A stretch of DNA of 64,000 nt from Tetrahymena elliotti 4EA (GCA_000231825.2 JH720327.1:208937-272936), one strand, 5' to 3'. Positions 51,098-64,000 are shown, numbered from the stretch's first letter. A program made the numbers and translations. Notes: generated by a model not told the origin, from the letters alone.

Positions 51098-54000
51098 TCA
51101 TTTGACAGCTTGTAGTATGTCTCCTGATTAGAATGCTTGCTTAAGGTTCTGATCTTTGGTTATTATGTCCATGGGAATCATATTAAGCATACCCTTTGTT
51201 CTCCAGATTTTATGGCTGAGTTATTACAAATAAGGTAGCCACACTCCTAAGAACACTATGATGACAAAAGCAACAAAAACACCAAACTTAATTTCTTCAA
51301 TGCTGTTTTGGTTATCAATATATGTTTATATTGCAGATAGGAGCTCTTCATTTAAAAATTCAATCATTGGTGCCATATAGAATTGCATTTACTCAAGCAC
51401 AACATAATCATTTAAACCAAATTGCTTTTGTTTAAACTCTAGAGAAGTGTTTGCTTAGTTTGAATAGCTGGTAATAAATGTTCTAATTCCTTTTAATAAT
51501 ATTGAAGAAAATTAAATAAATTTAATATTTTTTTTATTTACCTTCTATGTAAGATGTAATAGAGACTTTGAGACCTCTTTGGAGCATCTTAGAGTTAACA
51601 TTAGAGCATTCAGTTGTTGTTAAAGTAGGAGTTTATGGGAAAATATTACAGAAATTATTATAATTAGCAGTTTAGAAGGTACTAAAATATGAAGAGAATT
51701 CAGATGGATAAGATTACAAACTACTTGTGTTAATTTCATTTTCAATTACATAAGATCTATTAATAAAAACAGTTAAATTATCTTCACCATCTTACAATTA
51801 GTTTTTATCTGTTGTTATTTGCTCAACCATGTAAACTAGAGCATACCTAAATGAATAAATTAATGAATATTAACTTGTATTTTACCAAAAAAAAGAATAA
51901 ATAAGAATTACTTTATGATTGAATTTCTTTGAGAAACTTAACTCAAATGATTAAGAACTTATCTCATATTTTATAAGAAAGTCAATTCTAATACAAAGCT
52001 AACAACAAAATATGTTATAAATAATAATGAGAAAATTAAAAACTAAAAGATGACTTTCTTTCTATTATTATCCTTTGAATTCATTAACTTCTAGCTTCTA
52101 AGGTTATCAGTATCTTCCTCATCTTGAGTTTTACCTTTTTTATTTGGATCAACTTTACTTGCTGCTTGTTGGGTTTTTCCCTAGAAATTATTTTAAATTT
52201 ATTTAGATAATTTAAAATTTTATGTATTTTTACATTTTAATTTTGGGGATTTTGTGCATTTGTCCTTATATTACTAGCTAATTTAGAGCTTTTCATTTCA
52301 CTTTATCCGGCAAGAGGAACTGAAAGTTAATTTTGAGGATTAGACCTAATATCGCTGCCATTTTTCTTGTTATTGTTGTCTCCCATATCTATATCTTTTA
52401 TTTCATCGTTTTCGTTGGCTTCACCATCTATTTCTATATCGCTTTGGTTTTGCTTTGGACTATCCACTTATTTGCTCTAAAAATTAGTTTAAAAATGATG
52501 ATTAATTTTAAAAGAAATTGAATAAATATTACTTAATCAGCTTCTTCTTAATAGTTTTATTCTCCTTGTAACATTTTCTTTTCATCAATAAATTAAGCAG
52601 AGTAAGCTTCGCATCTGCTGACTAATTCTTTAATTTCTGTAATAGGAATCATACCAAACAAAGACAGCACACGAGTATTAGTTTTATGAACTTTAAATAC
52701 ATAAGGAATCAAAATAACCAAAGATAAGAGTAGAAAAACAATTCCTAGAATCATAATAATTCTAAATGAATTTTCAAAATTATCAGTTTCATTGTAATAA
52801 TAATTAAATATTTCTGATGATTCAAATTCAGTTCCTTTTCTCAAAACAAACAAACCATTTTATGTGACATAGAAGAAATTTTTTATAGTAGAGTCTACAT
52901 ATCTTTTTTAATTTAAATTAAGTTAAATATATTCATTTTTATTAATTAAAAATTACCCTTAATTAGAAGCACTAGGCAAGAAAGAACTTAAAGTTGAATT
53001 AGCCAATGAAGACGATGAAGTGATGTATTAAATCATAGCATCAGTCAACAAATTTTAATATGTTTTTATGTCATTTTATTGCTGTTATTAGAACTTTACA
53101 TCATATTAAGCAGTTGTTAGTTTATTATATGTTGATGAATCTAAATTGATGATATTCTTCATATTTTAGAATTAATTTGTCTAGAGCAAATTGACATTCG
53201 TTGACAACTATTTAAATTTTTAAATATTTAATAAAAATTAAAATTTTCAAATAAAAAATTACTGTGCCCTAATCATTAACAAAAGCCTATTATTGTGATG
53301 TAGGTGAAACAGGTAGTCTTATTTTGCTAATTAAATAAAAATAAATATTAATCTCAAAACCAGAAAAAAAGATTTGAATTACTTGGCAAGATTATATACT
53401 CTTCTTGAATAGAAATTAACATCAGCCATAATATCTGTTCTTTTATAAGAAGTGAAAATGGAGTTGTAGCCAGTTGATATTTCATTTCCTTAGCTCAGTT
53501 TAAAAGAGAGTTCAACACCACTAAGTACAAGAATGACAATAATTAAACTGATGACAGTTTTCTTAAGAATACTAATACTTTTGGGAACCTTTTTTAATAT
53601 AAACAAAATTATCAGATTCTATCAGAGTAATTGAAAATATATTTTTTTACTGTTTTTTCAGAAATAAGTGACTTAAAATCTTTGAGTTATCTGACTTCAT
53701 CGTTAACAGAGGAACTAGAAAGATTAGAATCTCTATCTGAAGCATTAAATTCTTCTTCTCTATCATTATGTTATTGCGTTTATTACTATTGATTCCACTA
53801 TTATTTCATCATTTAGGTTCTTTCTATTTCCTTGATTTATTATTGTTCTATAGCTGAACCTTAATATCCATCTTGATTAATTTTGCTTCTTCCTTCATCA
53901 GTTTCATCGACTTCCACAAATTTGACAACATTCACCTGATTTAGATTAATAAAATTGTTTTAAAAAGCTATTTTATTTTTTTATTACTTTTCTATCTTCA

Positions 54001-57000
54001 AATGTTTGTTCTTCAATCAGATTCATTCTTACTCTTGTTCTTTTAAATTTGGTTTTTTTAGCTTTTGTATCTTATCCATCTTCTAAAAGACCAGCAGTTT
54101 AGCCCATGCCTGACCCTCCATCTTAATAGTCCTCATCTTCTGAATCTTCTTCATCCAACAAAAAGTTTTACTAGACAGTTGTTGTATCAATAGTTACAAT
54201 TAAACCTGCAGGACTTTTAAGATCTTCATAGAATTCAGGGTTTAGTAAATCAGGGCAAATAGTATCTATGAAATGAAAATAAAATATAAATCTAATAAAT
54301 AATATTATTTGTTTACCAACTGTAAATTCAATATTATTTGTACTGTTTCCATACATAAGAGAAGAGGGTATACCCAAAGCATTATAACAAGATTAGGTAA
54401 CACCTTACATAACATAAGAATCATTATCAGTTCTGTATATCATATAATGAACCTTTTCATCCACATCATTTGATGATGTTTTTAATATTGAGTTAGCTGC
54501 TTCTATATCCTTTAAAAAACCTACTATCTATATTCCTTCTTACAAATTAGGAAGAACCTTAATCATCAAAGTACAAGGTACCAAAAATGAATCCTATTTT
54601 TAATTAAATTTTCTTTATAATGTCATTAAATGCATTAATATATTTACTTTATTCAAACACATGACAATTCTTTCAATACCTATGACCTTTCCTTCAGAAG
54701 TTTCCAGATAGTGCTCCATAAATTTATCATGGAGATCAGCATATACTTTTGGCATAATTCTTGAAATATTTTATTCTATAACATCAGCTTTACTCCATCC
54801 TAAGATTCTAAGTTTAAAATAACGTTTATCATTCTTTTTATAAGAGATTAAACTATGAATTACCTTGTTAACTCGTTGTTGAGGTTAGTTACTATACCTA
54901 TTTATCCATAGTTACCTGAAACTGTAAGAATGGCAGTGTTAGAATTTTCACCATACTTAAGTCTATCTTAATCAACAAACTATTTATTTACGCTTTAAGA
55001 GTTTTTGGCATATTTCACATTATCAAGTATCTTTTCACCTTCAATATCATCATTAACAATATCTTTTAAAAAGTAGCCATAAATTTCTAAACACTTAATG
55101 TGATTGCTGTAAATATCTCTCAGCTTTTAAAATTGATCTTTGACCTATTTTTACAATTAAATGATTCAGTCATCAATAAGAAAAAAAAGTGTTACTGATT
55201 CAACTGTAGAAGTAATTTTTGATCCCATATTTTCTATTTTTTGAATTTCAGGATTCTCTTCAAGCAGTTCTCTCCAAAAATCTAAATGAAGCTGAACACT
55301 TCTATCTATAATTTCTTAGAATTCGATAAACTGTTTCATTAAAAATAAATTTTTTATTTCTTTGAATTTTAAAAGAAAAATCTTTTACTCTTTTCTGGAA
55401 TAGCACAATTTTGTTGACATCAACATTTCTTGTGTCTCCAGTTTTTTCATCACTGTCTTTAATTTCATCTTCAATTTAATTTGCGAATCTATTTTATTTA
55501 TAAAGAATTTTAGTATTTTTTAAATTCAATTTTAAACAAAACCTGAAAATAGAGAATTCTTCTTGAATATTTGGTTTGTGCTCTCTTGCAATCATTAACT
55601 CGAATAAGGCTTTGAATTTATTTTTTAGTCGTTCATGCTAGATGTATGCATGGAGTAAGTGAAGTCTTGAGGACTTAACAAACTTTTCAAGAGAATCTTC
55701 AAGGATAGACCTTACAAACATATACCATTTTTTAGACAATATTTATGATTCTTCATCTTTTGTTTCATCGTGAAGAAGTTATCTGCAATAGCAAGTATCT
55801 TTAGGACATGATTTACTATGATATTTAAGAATACCTTCTAGTTTAATACGACTTTCAGCTGAATCTCTGCTTTCTATTAAATCAATCAAAACATTTACAT
55901 AAACTTCTACATCTTCATCCTTTTTAAAATCTTTAATAGATAACTAAATAAAATTAGACTTTCGGTGGCTCACAATATTTCTGTAAACGTTCCAGAACAT
56001 AGGAAAACCTAAGATAATGATTAAAATAAAAATTAATAAACACAAGAAGTTAGATTAAAAATACATATCAAAACATAGAGAAGTCCTATGTTATCAATAG
56101 TTCCTGAGTCTAAGAAGGTAGTGACTAAAGAGCAAAAAGCGACCCAGAAGATAAGAGATTCACAAAATATAATAAAAGATTGTATTTTCTAATAAAGAAA
56201 AAAGATAAATTTTTATTTTTTTATATTATTTTATTTACTTTGTTGTAATAAGGAGCAGTTCTGTATCTCTAAAAGAGCATAACTAAAAACAATACGTTCA
56301 GTACCACAATAAATTATTAAATAAACTTTCCACCATAATCAATTGTAACATAGAAAGGAAGAATAAACTTAAAACCTTTAGATATTTTTAACAACATTAA
56401 TTCAATGATTCAAATAAATTATTTAAAAATACCTAGCTTAAGGATTGGCATGAGGGTTTAAGGAGAAGCAAATGGGATGGATGAGGAAGGATTCATATCT
56501 ATGAACATGAATGTGAAGATTAAGCAAAGAAATATGAAGATAATCATTCCAATTATTGCTATAGTGAGATGAAGGAAATATAATCCTTAGTAGCAATTTA
56601 AATTTTAAGTGTAGGGAGAATCAACACTACAAATTAGAGTTGCTAGAAAGGAGTTAAAAAAAGGCAAAGGAATAACAGTAGTTATAAGCAGCCCATAGGT
56701 AGCTAAGAACTTAACTCCATAACTCAAAAATGTAGAATTCTTCTTTTAGTTTGTAACAATTTTATTAGTGGCGATGGCCATCAAAATTATAACCAAAACA
56801 TTTATTGAGAAGCAGATATACAAAATTGCGAGAAACGTAGTTGCTTATGATCCTTTCAAGATATAATTAAATTGAAAATATTAGATTAGCTATTGATAGT
56901 AGCTGAGGAAATTAGTTTGCCATATGTAATCATTTAACAAAGGATGAATTGCATAATAATTCAATTGTACAGTTTCTATTAATATCAGGAGATTATAAAT

Positions 57001-57399
57001 TAGAGGACTTCCAACCTATTTATTTTTTATATTTAAATTATTGCTATTTATTTTGAAATGTTAGTTTATTAACAACTCATGACAAATTTATTCTTTTTTT
57101 GGGTGTAGTTTTCATTCAAACCAATCCATTAATATTTCTAAACATATTTACGCTTTCAAAATTGCTTAAAGAATTTGTTGTTTCTTCATTGAATTAAATT
57201 AAACTAACTTCTGCTATCAAAATTGTAATTTGCCATATTGTTTTAAATTATAACTAACTAATAATCAAACCAAAAAAAAACCTACTTGACTCTATAAAAG
57301 CTCATGAACCAAAGAGTGAAGCCACAACTTCAGCTTCTACTCTACTTTCTCCCACAGAGATTCCTCTTGTTGTTGATTTTATTTCTTGTTGCTGAACAT
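51098..57399 (-). CDS. Multi-membrane PAS-domain protein of the ciliate TmcB-like type
   Basis: The N-terminus (MFSNKKQNQQQEESLWEKVE, start 57399) is followed by several membrane helices and the family segment VKFLATYGLLITTVIPLPFF. Next is a helical-repeat part with a Cys/His signature (LKYHSKSCPKDTCYCRQLL), as seen in TmcB/TmcC-like TPR regions. A PAS domain follows: NSNTAILTVSGN, GQIGIVTNLNNELTR, LGWSKADVIEQNISRIMPKV. Then come an acidic Gln-rich linker, a hydrophobic helix (IIVILVLSGVELSFKL) and more helices. The typical C-terminus is KIWRTKGMLNMIPMDII, then SGDILQAVK and TGA at 51098-51100. Many short introns interrupt it. In ciliates these are expanded families of unknown role; PAS domains sense small ligands, light or redox state, so membrane-linked sensing is inferred. 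Joins at the first exons (VGSPLIYNLL after NFES) were read in phase; later joins were not all fixed. Confidence 0.85.
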
Positions 57400-59362
57400 C
57401 CTATTTATAAAATAAAAGCCTTTTTGTAATTCTCTACTAATAATACAGATGCAGATTGGTGTTATTTAGTTATTAACTTATCTGAAATGGTCTTAAATCA
57501 AAACCAAAAATGAATATTTTTGATCTGCAACAAAATTCTTTTCTATTTATTTATCTTTAAAAGCTTTACTTTAAATTTGTTCAAGCTAATTTGTGAGCAA
57601 GTATTTAAATAAATCTATTTTATTTATCTTATATTTCTGTGTTGTTATCTTTTACTATTTATTTGCTTTGACTTTGATTCTCTACTTACTTGTATAAACC
57701 AACGAAAACTTTATTGAAAATTGAGTTGCTTGTTATTTAAATTATTTCTCGTTGTTATAATAGTAATTAAATTGTTAATAATTAATACCTCTTCTAAAAT
57801 AAAAATTTCAATCCATGAAAAATCTACCATTTAATTTTTATATAAACTCATTATACACTAAATTTAACTATTAAAGTCATATTTAGTTTTCTTAATCCAA
57901 TAATGCTAGTTATTTAATAAATAAACATTTTCAACAAACACTTAAAACTATCAAGTGATTAACGTCTTCATCTAAAGTTATTAAAAGGGCTAGTGTTAAT
58001 TAGAATTAGAAATCTCTTTTTTAAATAAAATTTAACAAAAAAAAACTTTTTTTAAAATAATTAAAAAAATCTTTATTTTAATCACAACTAACGATTCCTA
58101 ATACATTTTTTATCTCTCAATCTAATTTTTTCTAGATTTATCTTTGAATTCAGTTTACAAAAATTTAAAAAGGCTTTGTTTACATATTTTAGAAAAAAAG
58201 TAATTAAAAATTTTGATTAAATTCCAATTTTTTTATCTGAAATCAAAAACATTTCTTCTAGCTTTCTTATTAGACAACAAAAAAAATTGTTGACTTGAAA
58301 ATTATTAGATTTACTTTAACTTTAAATTTAATTAAAATAGTTATGAAAATTTTATTTTAATTAGAAAAACTTCTAATGCTATCTATTCTCTTCATTTTTA
58401 AGAAGAAAAGAAAATTACTTATTTGAAGATTTATAAAATAATATTTTATTGTTATTTTTTGCTAATATTCAATCAATAATGTAATTTAAAATATTTGGAT
58501 TCATTTACAAAATTAAAACAAAATATTGATAAGAAGCTTATTGAAAAACTATATTTTTCTTAAATTTATTTAGCTAAACTGAAATCTAAAAGTAATATTT
58601 GATCAAAAGTGACTACTAAAATGTTTCGATGTGAGAGTTATCAGGGTATTTGATTTAATCAGTTAAGACAGATTACAGATAATTGATGAAATTAAAGCTA
58701 AAAAGATACTCTTTTTATAATTTTGAACAATTTGATTCTTAATTAGAAAATACTTTTTCTCTCTTTTGCATGATATTAAAAGAGTTGATTCCAATTTAAA
58801 ATTTATCTTCATATTTCACTATTGTACTCTTGTTTGTGATGATTGATTGTTTTAGTAATAATCCCAAAATTCTTGTGATCTTTATATTAAACTCAATCCC
58901 ATTTTGTGGCTTTCAAAAAAGATGTTTTACTTTGTCATAAAACATTTACAATATTTCATCATAATTTCTTGAATGAAAAACAAATTTTTAGATTTCTTAA
59001 ATCAGATATAAATTTAAGATGATACATTTTATAAAATTTTAGTAAATTCTTTGAGATTCTTGACATAAAAGAAGAACAATTCAATTAATTTACATGAAAT
59101 AAAAATGCTTGAAGAATGCATAATTTCTTTTAAATTTTAAATAAAACTTCTATTAGAATTTATAAAAATAACAAACTTTAAAGGATGATAGAAAATATCA
59201 ATCTATTTGATAACTTAGGATTTCATTAAATTTTTGATAGAGACACTTTATCAATTGAATAAATCATATCAGATTTAATTTGGTATCTGATTAAAGCCTA
59301 ATAAATAACTAAAAAATTTAATAATTACAAAAATCTAATAGAAAAGTAAAAAGTTAAAGAAA
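57400..59362. other. Long AT-rich intergenic region
   Basis: About 2 kb lies between divergent genes. Every frame on both strands is interrupted by TGA or has homopolymer-like composition. It should contain both promoters. Nothing specific was recognised. Confidence 0.5.
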
Positions 59363-59893
59363 ATGATGCAAGAACATTCAAATAGACCCTAATTTTTTCA
59401 CCTAAAAGGAGAGACTGTCATAATTTGTGAATCTAAAAAAAGCAAGAAGTTTTTAACTCAATTAGAAAATGGGCAGTACGCAGCACCTTCAAAGTACTTA
59501 TAAGATAAAGACGATTTCATGACTGCAATTCAATCATATTTATCATAAAGATATAATAATCACCTAAAAGATTTTGAATTGATTGGATTCATTAAAATGG
59601 AATCATAAATTATAGAAAAAACATACGAATAATTTATTAGAAATATATTTTATGTAAGATATTATGGTGATGATAGCTAAATTCCAGATTTTAAGTCAGT
59701 AGAAGAAATATCAGCTAATTATAATGACTAATCTTTTATTAATTACATCAATTACATCAAAAATGGTGGAATTGCTTACCCATTACATGTATTTGCATAT
59801 GAAGGAAGCTCAGTTGAAATGCCCACTTTCAAAACTCCTTATTAAAAATAAAAAATGCAAGAATATATGCAGAAATACAAAAATATGAGCTGA
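59363..59893 (+). CDS. Small hypothetical protein, 176 residues
   Basis: A single-exon frame starts with two adjacent ATGs (MMQEHSNRPQFFHLKGET) and ends YKNMS before TGA. It is soluble-looking, with no membrane helix or signal peptide. Alternating beta/alpha character is visible: ETVIICESKKSKKFL, then GQYAAPSKYLQDKDDFMTAI, then FELIGFIKMES, then NIFYVRYYGDD. The strand/loop/helix order around GQYAAPSKYL is loosely reminiscent of a Nudix fold, but the Nudix box glutamates are absent, so this is only a suggestion. It is flanked by unusually long spacers. Confidence 0.7.
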
Positions 59894-60650
59894 TTTTTAA
59901 CAAATTTCTCATTATTTCTGTCTAAAATAACGCTTATGTGTAAAATATCTTTGTCAGTAGTAATTTTAACAATAACATTAATAAATTATAATTATCTTTA
60001 CACTTAAAAATAATTTATTGAAAATAACTAAATATATTATTATATTAGACTCCCAATATATTATGCGATATTTTAAAAAAACAATGATTTATTAGTAAAT
60101 ATATGTTCTAATAATCTTTGTGCAGTGTATGATTTTAGAATATCTTTACAATTAAAATTACTTTAAAAAAAACATATGTATTCTATTTGTATGTAGCCTT
60201 TATTAAGGCAGTACCCTAGGGTGCTATACATATATATATATATATTCAATTACAAAAGGGTATTCACTAAACCTCCTTGAATATTTTCTAAAATAACTTT
60301 AAATGTTATTTTATTCTGTAAAATTTATTTTTCCAAAAAAGATAGATAAATGGATACAAATAATTTAATAAACTTTACTAAATTATTTTAAAAATGATTA
60401 CTCTTTTCTGATTTACTCTACTGATAAGAAAGTAAAATGTTAATTTCAGCTTAATTCGATAGGAGATTTTAAGAAAATATAAATTGTTTGAGTTGAATAT
60501 GAACAGGGAGGAATTAGATTATAAAATTCAAAAATATTTAAAAAGTATTTAGAATATAAAGTGTATGAAGATACTAGTAGAATAATATAAGAACTCAAAG
60601 AAATTATTTAAAAATTAAAAATAAATATAAAGTTAAAAAGACTGACTATT
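59894..60650. other. Intergenic spacer between convergent genes, with palindrome and AT repeat
   Basis: This spacer separates two convergent genes. It contains the perfect 10-base palindrome ACCCTAGGGT at 60213-60222, G/C-rich for this region, followed shortly by a TA-dinucleotide run at 60231-60245. No coding frame was found. Confidence 0.55.
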
Positions 60651-63600
60651 TCATATGTTAAGAGGGATAAAGCTATCAGATGCAGATGAAACATAGTTAT
60701 TAGTTAGGTTCTACTTTTAATTAAGAGAGGGTTGTTGTATTCTATAAGAACCAAGTATTTTTTTCGACTTAGGAACTTATAAATTTTAATTTATCAATGA
60801 TGGTGATTGGGTTTAGTTAAAGATTGAATTTACAACATTAGTAGAATTATTATTGAAATTAGAGATATGAATACTTTTATTTCCAATCTAAGGATTATTA
60901 AGTAGTTATTAAGAAGAATTTGTTATGTTGTTTGTTTGACTAAAATATTGTGTACTGTTGTTAGTTTGTAAATTAGTATTTTAAAATATAGTGGATACTT
61001 GAGTAACTTTGCTTTTGTTTTGATTATAAGGAGTTTAAATATCATTATTATTAATAGCGTTAATATTGTTGCTTTGTATTTTATTAACTTGTATTTCTTA
61101 AAGTCTTTTGGATGGATCAGGTGTAGTTGCTTTATTTGTAATATTAATTAAACTTTATTTAGTATTACTAACAGATGATGGAGTCTTAGCCTTATACATA
61201 GACAAATCTGTTGTATTCATTAAAGAAAGTTTCTAAATATTTTCTTTATTTTATTCCTAATTGTTGCTTAAATTTCTATTTCTACTTTAGGCTTATGAAA
61301 GCTAAACTAATTTTGGACTAATAGCAGAATTAAATTAATTTGAGTTTCTAGACATAGCACTTTATAAATAACGATTCTCTTCAGTCATGCTCATGCGACT
61401 TTTATTCATGCTAGAGTCTCCTCTTTTATAGGGATCTAAAATCAAATCATTAATATTAGGATTCTAAGTGAAATATCCTTAAGCCTTCGTACTTCCTTAT
61501 TGGTTTTATTACTAGATGTTTTATAAATTTTACAAATAGGTCTCACTTTCTTCTCTTAAGCTCATAACTTCATTTGTCAATAATTTTATCTTTTTATAGA
61601 AGTTAAATATTAGTTAATTTAGTTTATTAATTAATAAAGAAATTCATTAATTCATTTTTTCTTCAAGTGTTAGAAAGTTAGTCAATAAGAGTAAATTAAA
61701 AGTTATATTCATATCTAATTTATTGATTTTCAAAGAAAGAAATATTTTGTTTCTCAACTTAGTAACACATACTGTGAAAAATAATTCTAAAGAATGGTAA
61801 ATAGATGTAAATAAGCTCAATAGTTACAACTTTTAATACAAAAAAGGTAATAGAGAAACTGTTAGGCTAATTGATCAGTTTTTTATTGAGAAATAATTAA
61901 TGAGTTATTTTGAAAGGTCAATCAATGAGAATGGATTGAAGAGAAAAATATTTTTTAGAATTAGTTCAATAATTTTTGATAGATAAAAACTGTTATATTT
62001 GAACCATTAAAGAAAGTAATTTAATGAATCAGAAAGAGGAACAATTTTAGAATTAACTTGTCTTATCAATTAAAATTTTTCCCCTCATTTTTTATCTCTA
62101 AGTAATATTTTGATCGTGTAGTTGAATGAGAGTAGATTAAACAGAAACTCATAGATTTATTTATAAAATAATATTGATATTATATTTTTTTTTAAGAAAA
62201 GTGTTGAGAAGATAAATGAATGGGAGTAAGTTAAAATAAAATAATTTGACAATATGTTTGTTTACCTGGTCTTCTTTTAGTTTTATTTTTTGTTAAAGTT
62301 AATCAATAAATTGCTTGTTTTTAATGCTTTCTTCTCTTTTTGCTTATTTGAATTTTCTGAATCTATTTTAGGATGTATATGATAAATTATTTTTATATTT
62401 AAAGTAAATTTTTTACACATCTCCAAAAGTTTGAATTGGAACTGCCTGCATTTGTTGGGGCTGTTTAATGTTTCTTAACTTATTATTACTTGATTAGGCT
62501 CCAGTCCTGGAGTCATTTCTTGATAGGGCTTATCTACAAGCATTATAGTTTTAATCTGGAGTAGTTCTTCTCAAATTAACTTCATCATCCTCTGACTTGA
62601 TTGTTGTTCTTGATTGAACTTTTAATGATTCTTGTTGTTCAAGTGATTTAATTTTTGAATCTTAATCTTGCATTTTTGATGTTTGCTGTTGCAGTTATTT
62701 TTAAAGTTTTTATATTTACTAATCCTTCTAGGATATTATGTTATCTTTATCTTTAACTAGCAGAACATAGTCAGCCTTTTATTATTGTAAAGCTTCAAGA
62801 GCTTTCTCTGTTTTTTATAATTTTTCTATTTGAGCATCCTTTTCTTTCAACATTTTTTATAACTTTTCTTGATCTTAATTTTTGTATGAATTTTCATTGT
62901 TCATTTTAATAACTTTATCATACATTTCTTATAGTTTTTTCTCTTTATCATTTATCTTCTCTTAAAGATGTTCACATCTTTCTTCAAGTCTAATTAATTC
63001 CAAAATAAAAATTATTTAATTTAAAGAAAAAAAACTTTAAAATAAATTGTATGAAAAATGATTAAAATTACTGTCTGATTTATGATTTCATTTAAAAGTG
63101 ATTATCACGCATTTCTTTATGCTCTAGTTCATATTTTAGTTTTTATTCTTCCAACTTTTTTTCAATTGTTTCCTTTTTTGTTTAATTAATCAATTTAGCA
63201 TGAAAATAAAATGAATTTAAAATACTCTCAAAACTCCTTTGAACTTAGATACTAAATTTTAAACTTCCTAAACATGACTACTCCTAACTACCTTGGTCAC
63301 TCTTTCGTATCTTTAATAATAAAATTTATTCAATGATAAATATAAAAAGAAAGAAAGAAATATAAATATAGAAACTATTTGTGATAATGGTAGAAGAAGA
63401 AGAAGAAGAAGAAGAAGAATGAATTTAAATGAAATAAAAAATAAATTAATCTATTTGAAAAACTATACAGAATGGAAATATTTTGAATGACAAAAGTCAG
63501 TATTTTCACCAATTTAAAAATAAATCTTAATATTATATTAATTAGGGTAATAAAAATAGTGTTTTACCTTTCTTACAAATCGTCTTTATCTCTTTTTCTT

Positions 63601-63905
63601 AGAGTGTAAAATTTGTTTTAAAACTAAGCATACATCTAATTTGGATTCAATTAATTTATTTGCATTGATTGAGCATCAGAAAGCTCTTCAAAAGTTGGTG
63701 CTGTTTTCTTAAAATCTTCCATTTCTGATTCAAATTCTTTCATCAACTCATTATATCTATAATCTCTAAAATCAATATTTTCTTTAACTAGTCTATCAAA
63801 TATTTCATCTGTTGTCATATTTTTCATTTTTTCAGTAATGACGGGCTGATATCCCTAACCAGCTTCTGAACTCTCTCTAAAGCTACCCTCCTTTTCGTGT
63901 TCCAT
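60651..63905 (-). CDS. Coiled-coil protein with Q/N/S-rich C-terminal half
   Basis: The start at 63905 (MEHEKEGSFRESSEAGQGYQ) is the first ATG after an in-frame TGA. The first exon ends DDLQER before gtaaaac. Following exons encode strong coiled coil (ETIEKKLEEQKLKYELEHKE, RLEERCEHLQEKINDKEKKL, QKTEKALEALQQQKADY). Next comes a polar stretch with KVQSRTTIKSEDDEVNLRRT and QPQQMQAVPIQTFGDV, and one further coiled segment (KLLTNEVMSLREESETYL). The last third is low-complexity Asn/Ser/Gln (NNINAINNND, SQTNNITNSSQQ) and ends FIPLNI before TGA at 60651-60653. Several introns are clear, but joins between 61.6 and 62.4 kb were not resolved. No family was recognised; a structural or scaffolding role is the default inference. 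Confidence 0.7.
63392..63419. repeat. (GAA)n microsatellite
   Basis: About nine GAA/AGA triplets run without interruption on the plus strand. They lie in what appears to be the first intron of the coiled-coil gene at 60651-63905. It is probably a slippage repeat. Confidence 0.9.
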
Positions 63906-64000
63906 TCTACTTCTATTTACATATCATTTTGGTTAAGTATAATAAAACAACTTCAGATTAGTAATTATTAATATAAATATTAATTGGTGAAGTTTTACAG
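63906..64000. other. Upstream flank of the coiled-coil gene
   Basis: This AT-rich flank before the start codon carries an in-frame TGA shortly upstream of the ATG at 63905, which supports that start. No promoter motif was recognised before the window ends. Confidence 0.5.

Noticed and set aside
52333..52521. Hydrophobic plus-strand frame
   Set aside because: It is antisense to the PAS membrane protein gene; membrane-helix codons read backwards commonly give hydrophobic frames.
60213..60222. Perfect palindrome ACCCTAGGGT as an operator or terminator
   Set aside because: A single 10-base palindrome in a 3' spacer with no partner or downstream T-run context in this eukaryote is not enough to assign a function.
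1..64000. Chromosome breakage sequence, telomere repeats, tRNA or rRNA genes
   Set aside because: No TTGGGG/CCCCAA tracts, no match to the 15-base Tetrahymena breakage sequence as I know it, and no cloverleaf-like GC-rich segment was noticed on reading both strands.

Overview
This window is macronuclear-type DNA from a ciliate, most likely Tetrahymena or a close relative. The base composition is extremely A+T-rich. TAA and TAG occur throughout otherwise well-conserved proteins where glutamine is expected, and TGA is the only stop. Introns are short (about 50-140 nt, sometimes longer), AT-rich, and bounded by gta...(t)ag. Read with the standard code every real gene is shredded, so all models here use the ciliate code. 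The genus is inferred from intron size and gene families. No bacterial operons, rRNA, tRNA or CRISPR arrays were seen.

Left part (1-24 kb): a choline-transporter-like SLC44 protein (+, 881-3478); a P2B (plasma-membrane Ca2+) ATPase relative with altered catalytic motifs (-, 3919-7914); a very long coiled-coil protein ending in MORN repeats (+, about 10281-17997), whose exons follow its coiled-coil repeat; and a kinase plus leucine-rich-repeat gene (-, 18969-23692), which looks broken and carries a 102-bp GC-rich MITE-like insertion.

Middle part (24-41 kb): a charged hypothetical protein (+), a four-helix membrane protein (-), the HOPS/CORVET subunit Vps18 with its C-terminal RING (-, 28234-32573), and a 1730-residue Q/N-rich protein with a TPR-like section (+, 33078-40197).

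The oddest stretch is 41.0-45.7 kb. A short repetitive coiled-coil reading frame with a frame slip is followed by about 1.8 kb in which splice-acceptor and splice-donor sequences alternate every 55-80 nt. They bracket units that are nearly always exactly 3 or 6 nt long (for example aaatag|CAT|gtaata). This looks like a ladder of single-codon micro-exons and is the main candidate for something undescribed. It is followed by gene-poor DNA and a 100-N assembly gap.

Right part (45.7-64 kb): an equilibrative nucleoside transporter (+, 45735-47128), a kinase-like protein with HGD and DQF in place of HRD and DFG (-, 48014-50517), a large multi-membrane PAS protein of the ciliate TmcB-like type (-, 51098-57399), a small orphan protein (+, 59363-59893), and a coiled-coil protein with a Q/N/S-rich tail (-, 60651-63905). 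Genes are separate transcription units with 0.4-2 kb AT-rich spacers. Shared themes are membrane transport (choline, Ca2+, nucleosides), membrane traffic (Vps18) and sensing/signalling (PAS, kinase-like proteins), but the sequence does not link them into one pathway. Models for ENT, the kinase-like gene, the 1730-residue protein, the 324-residue hypothetical and the 4-TM protein were checked to stay in frame across all exons. Other multi-exon models are sound in family and extent, but some internal introns were not fixed.
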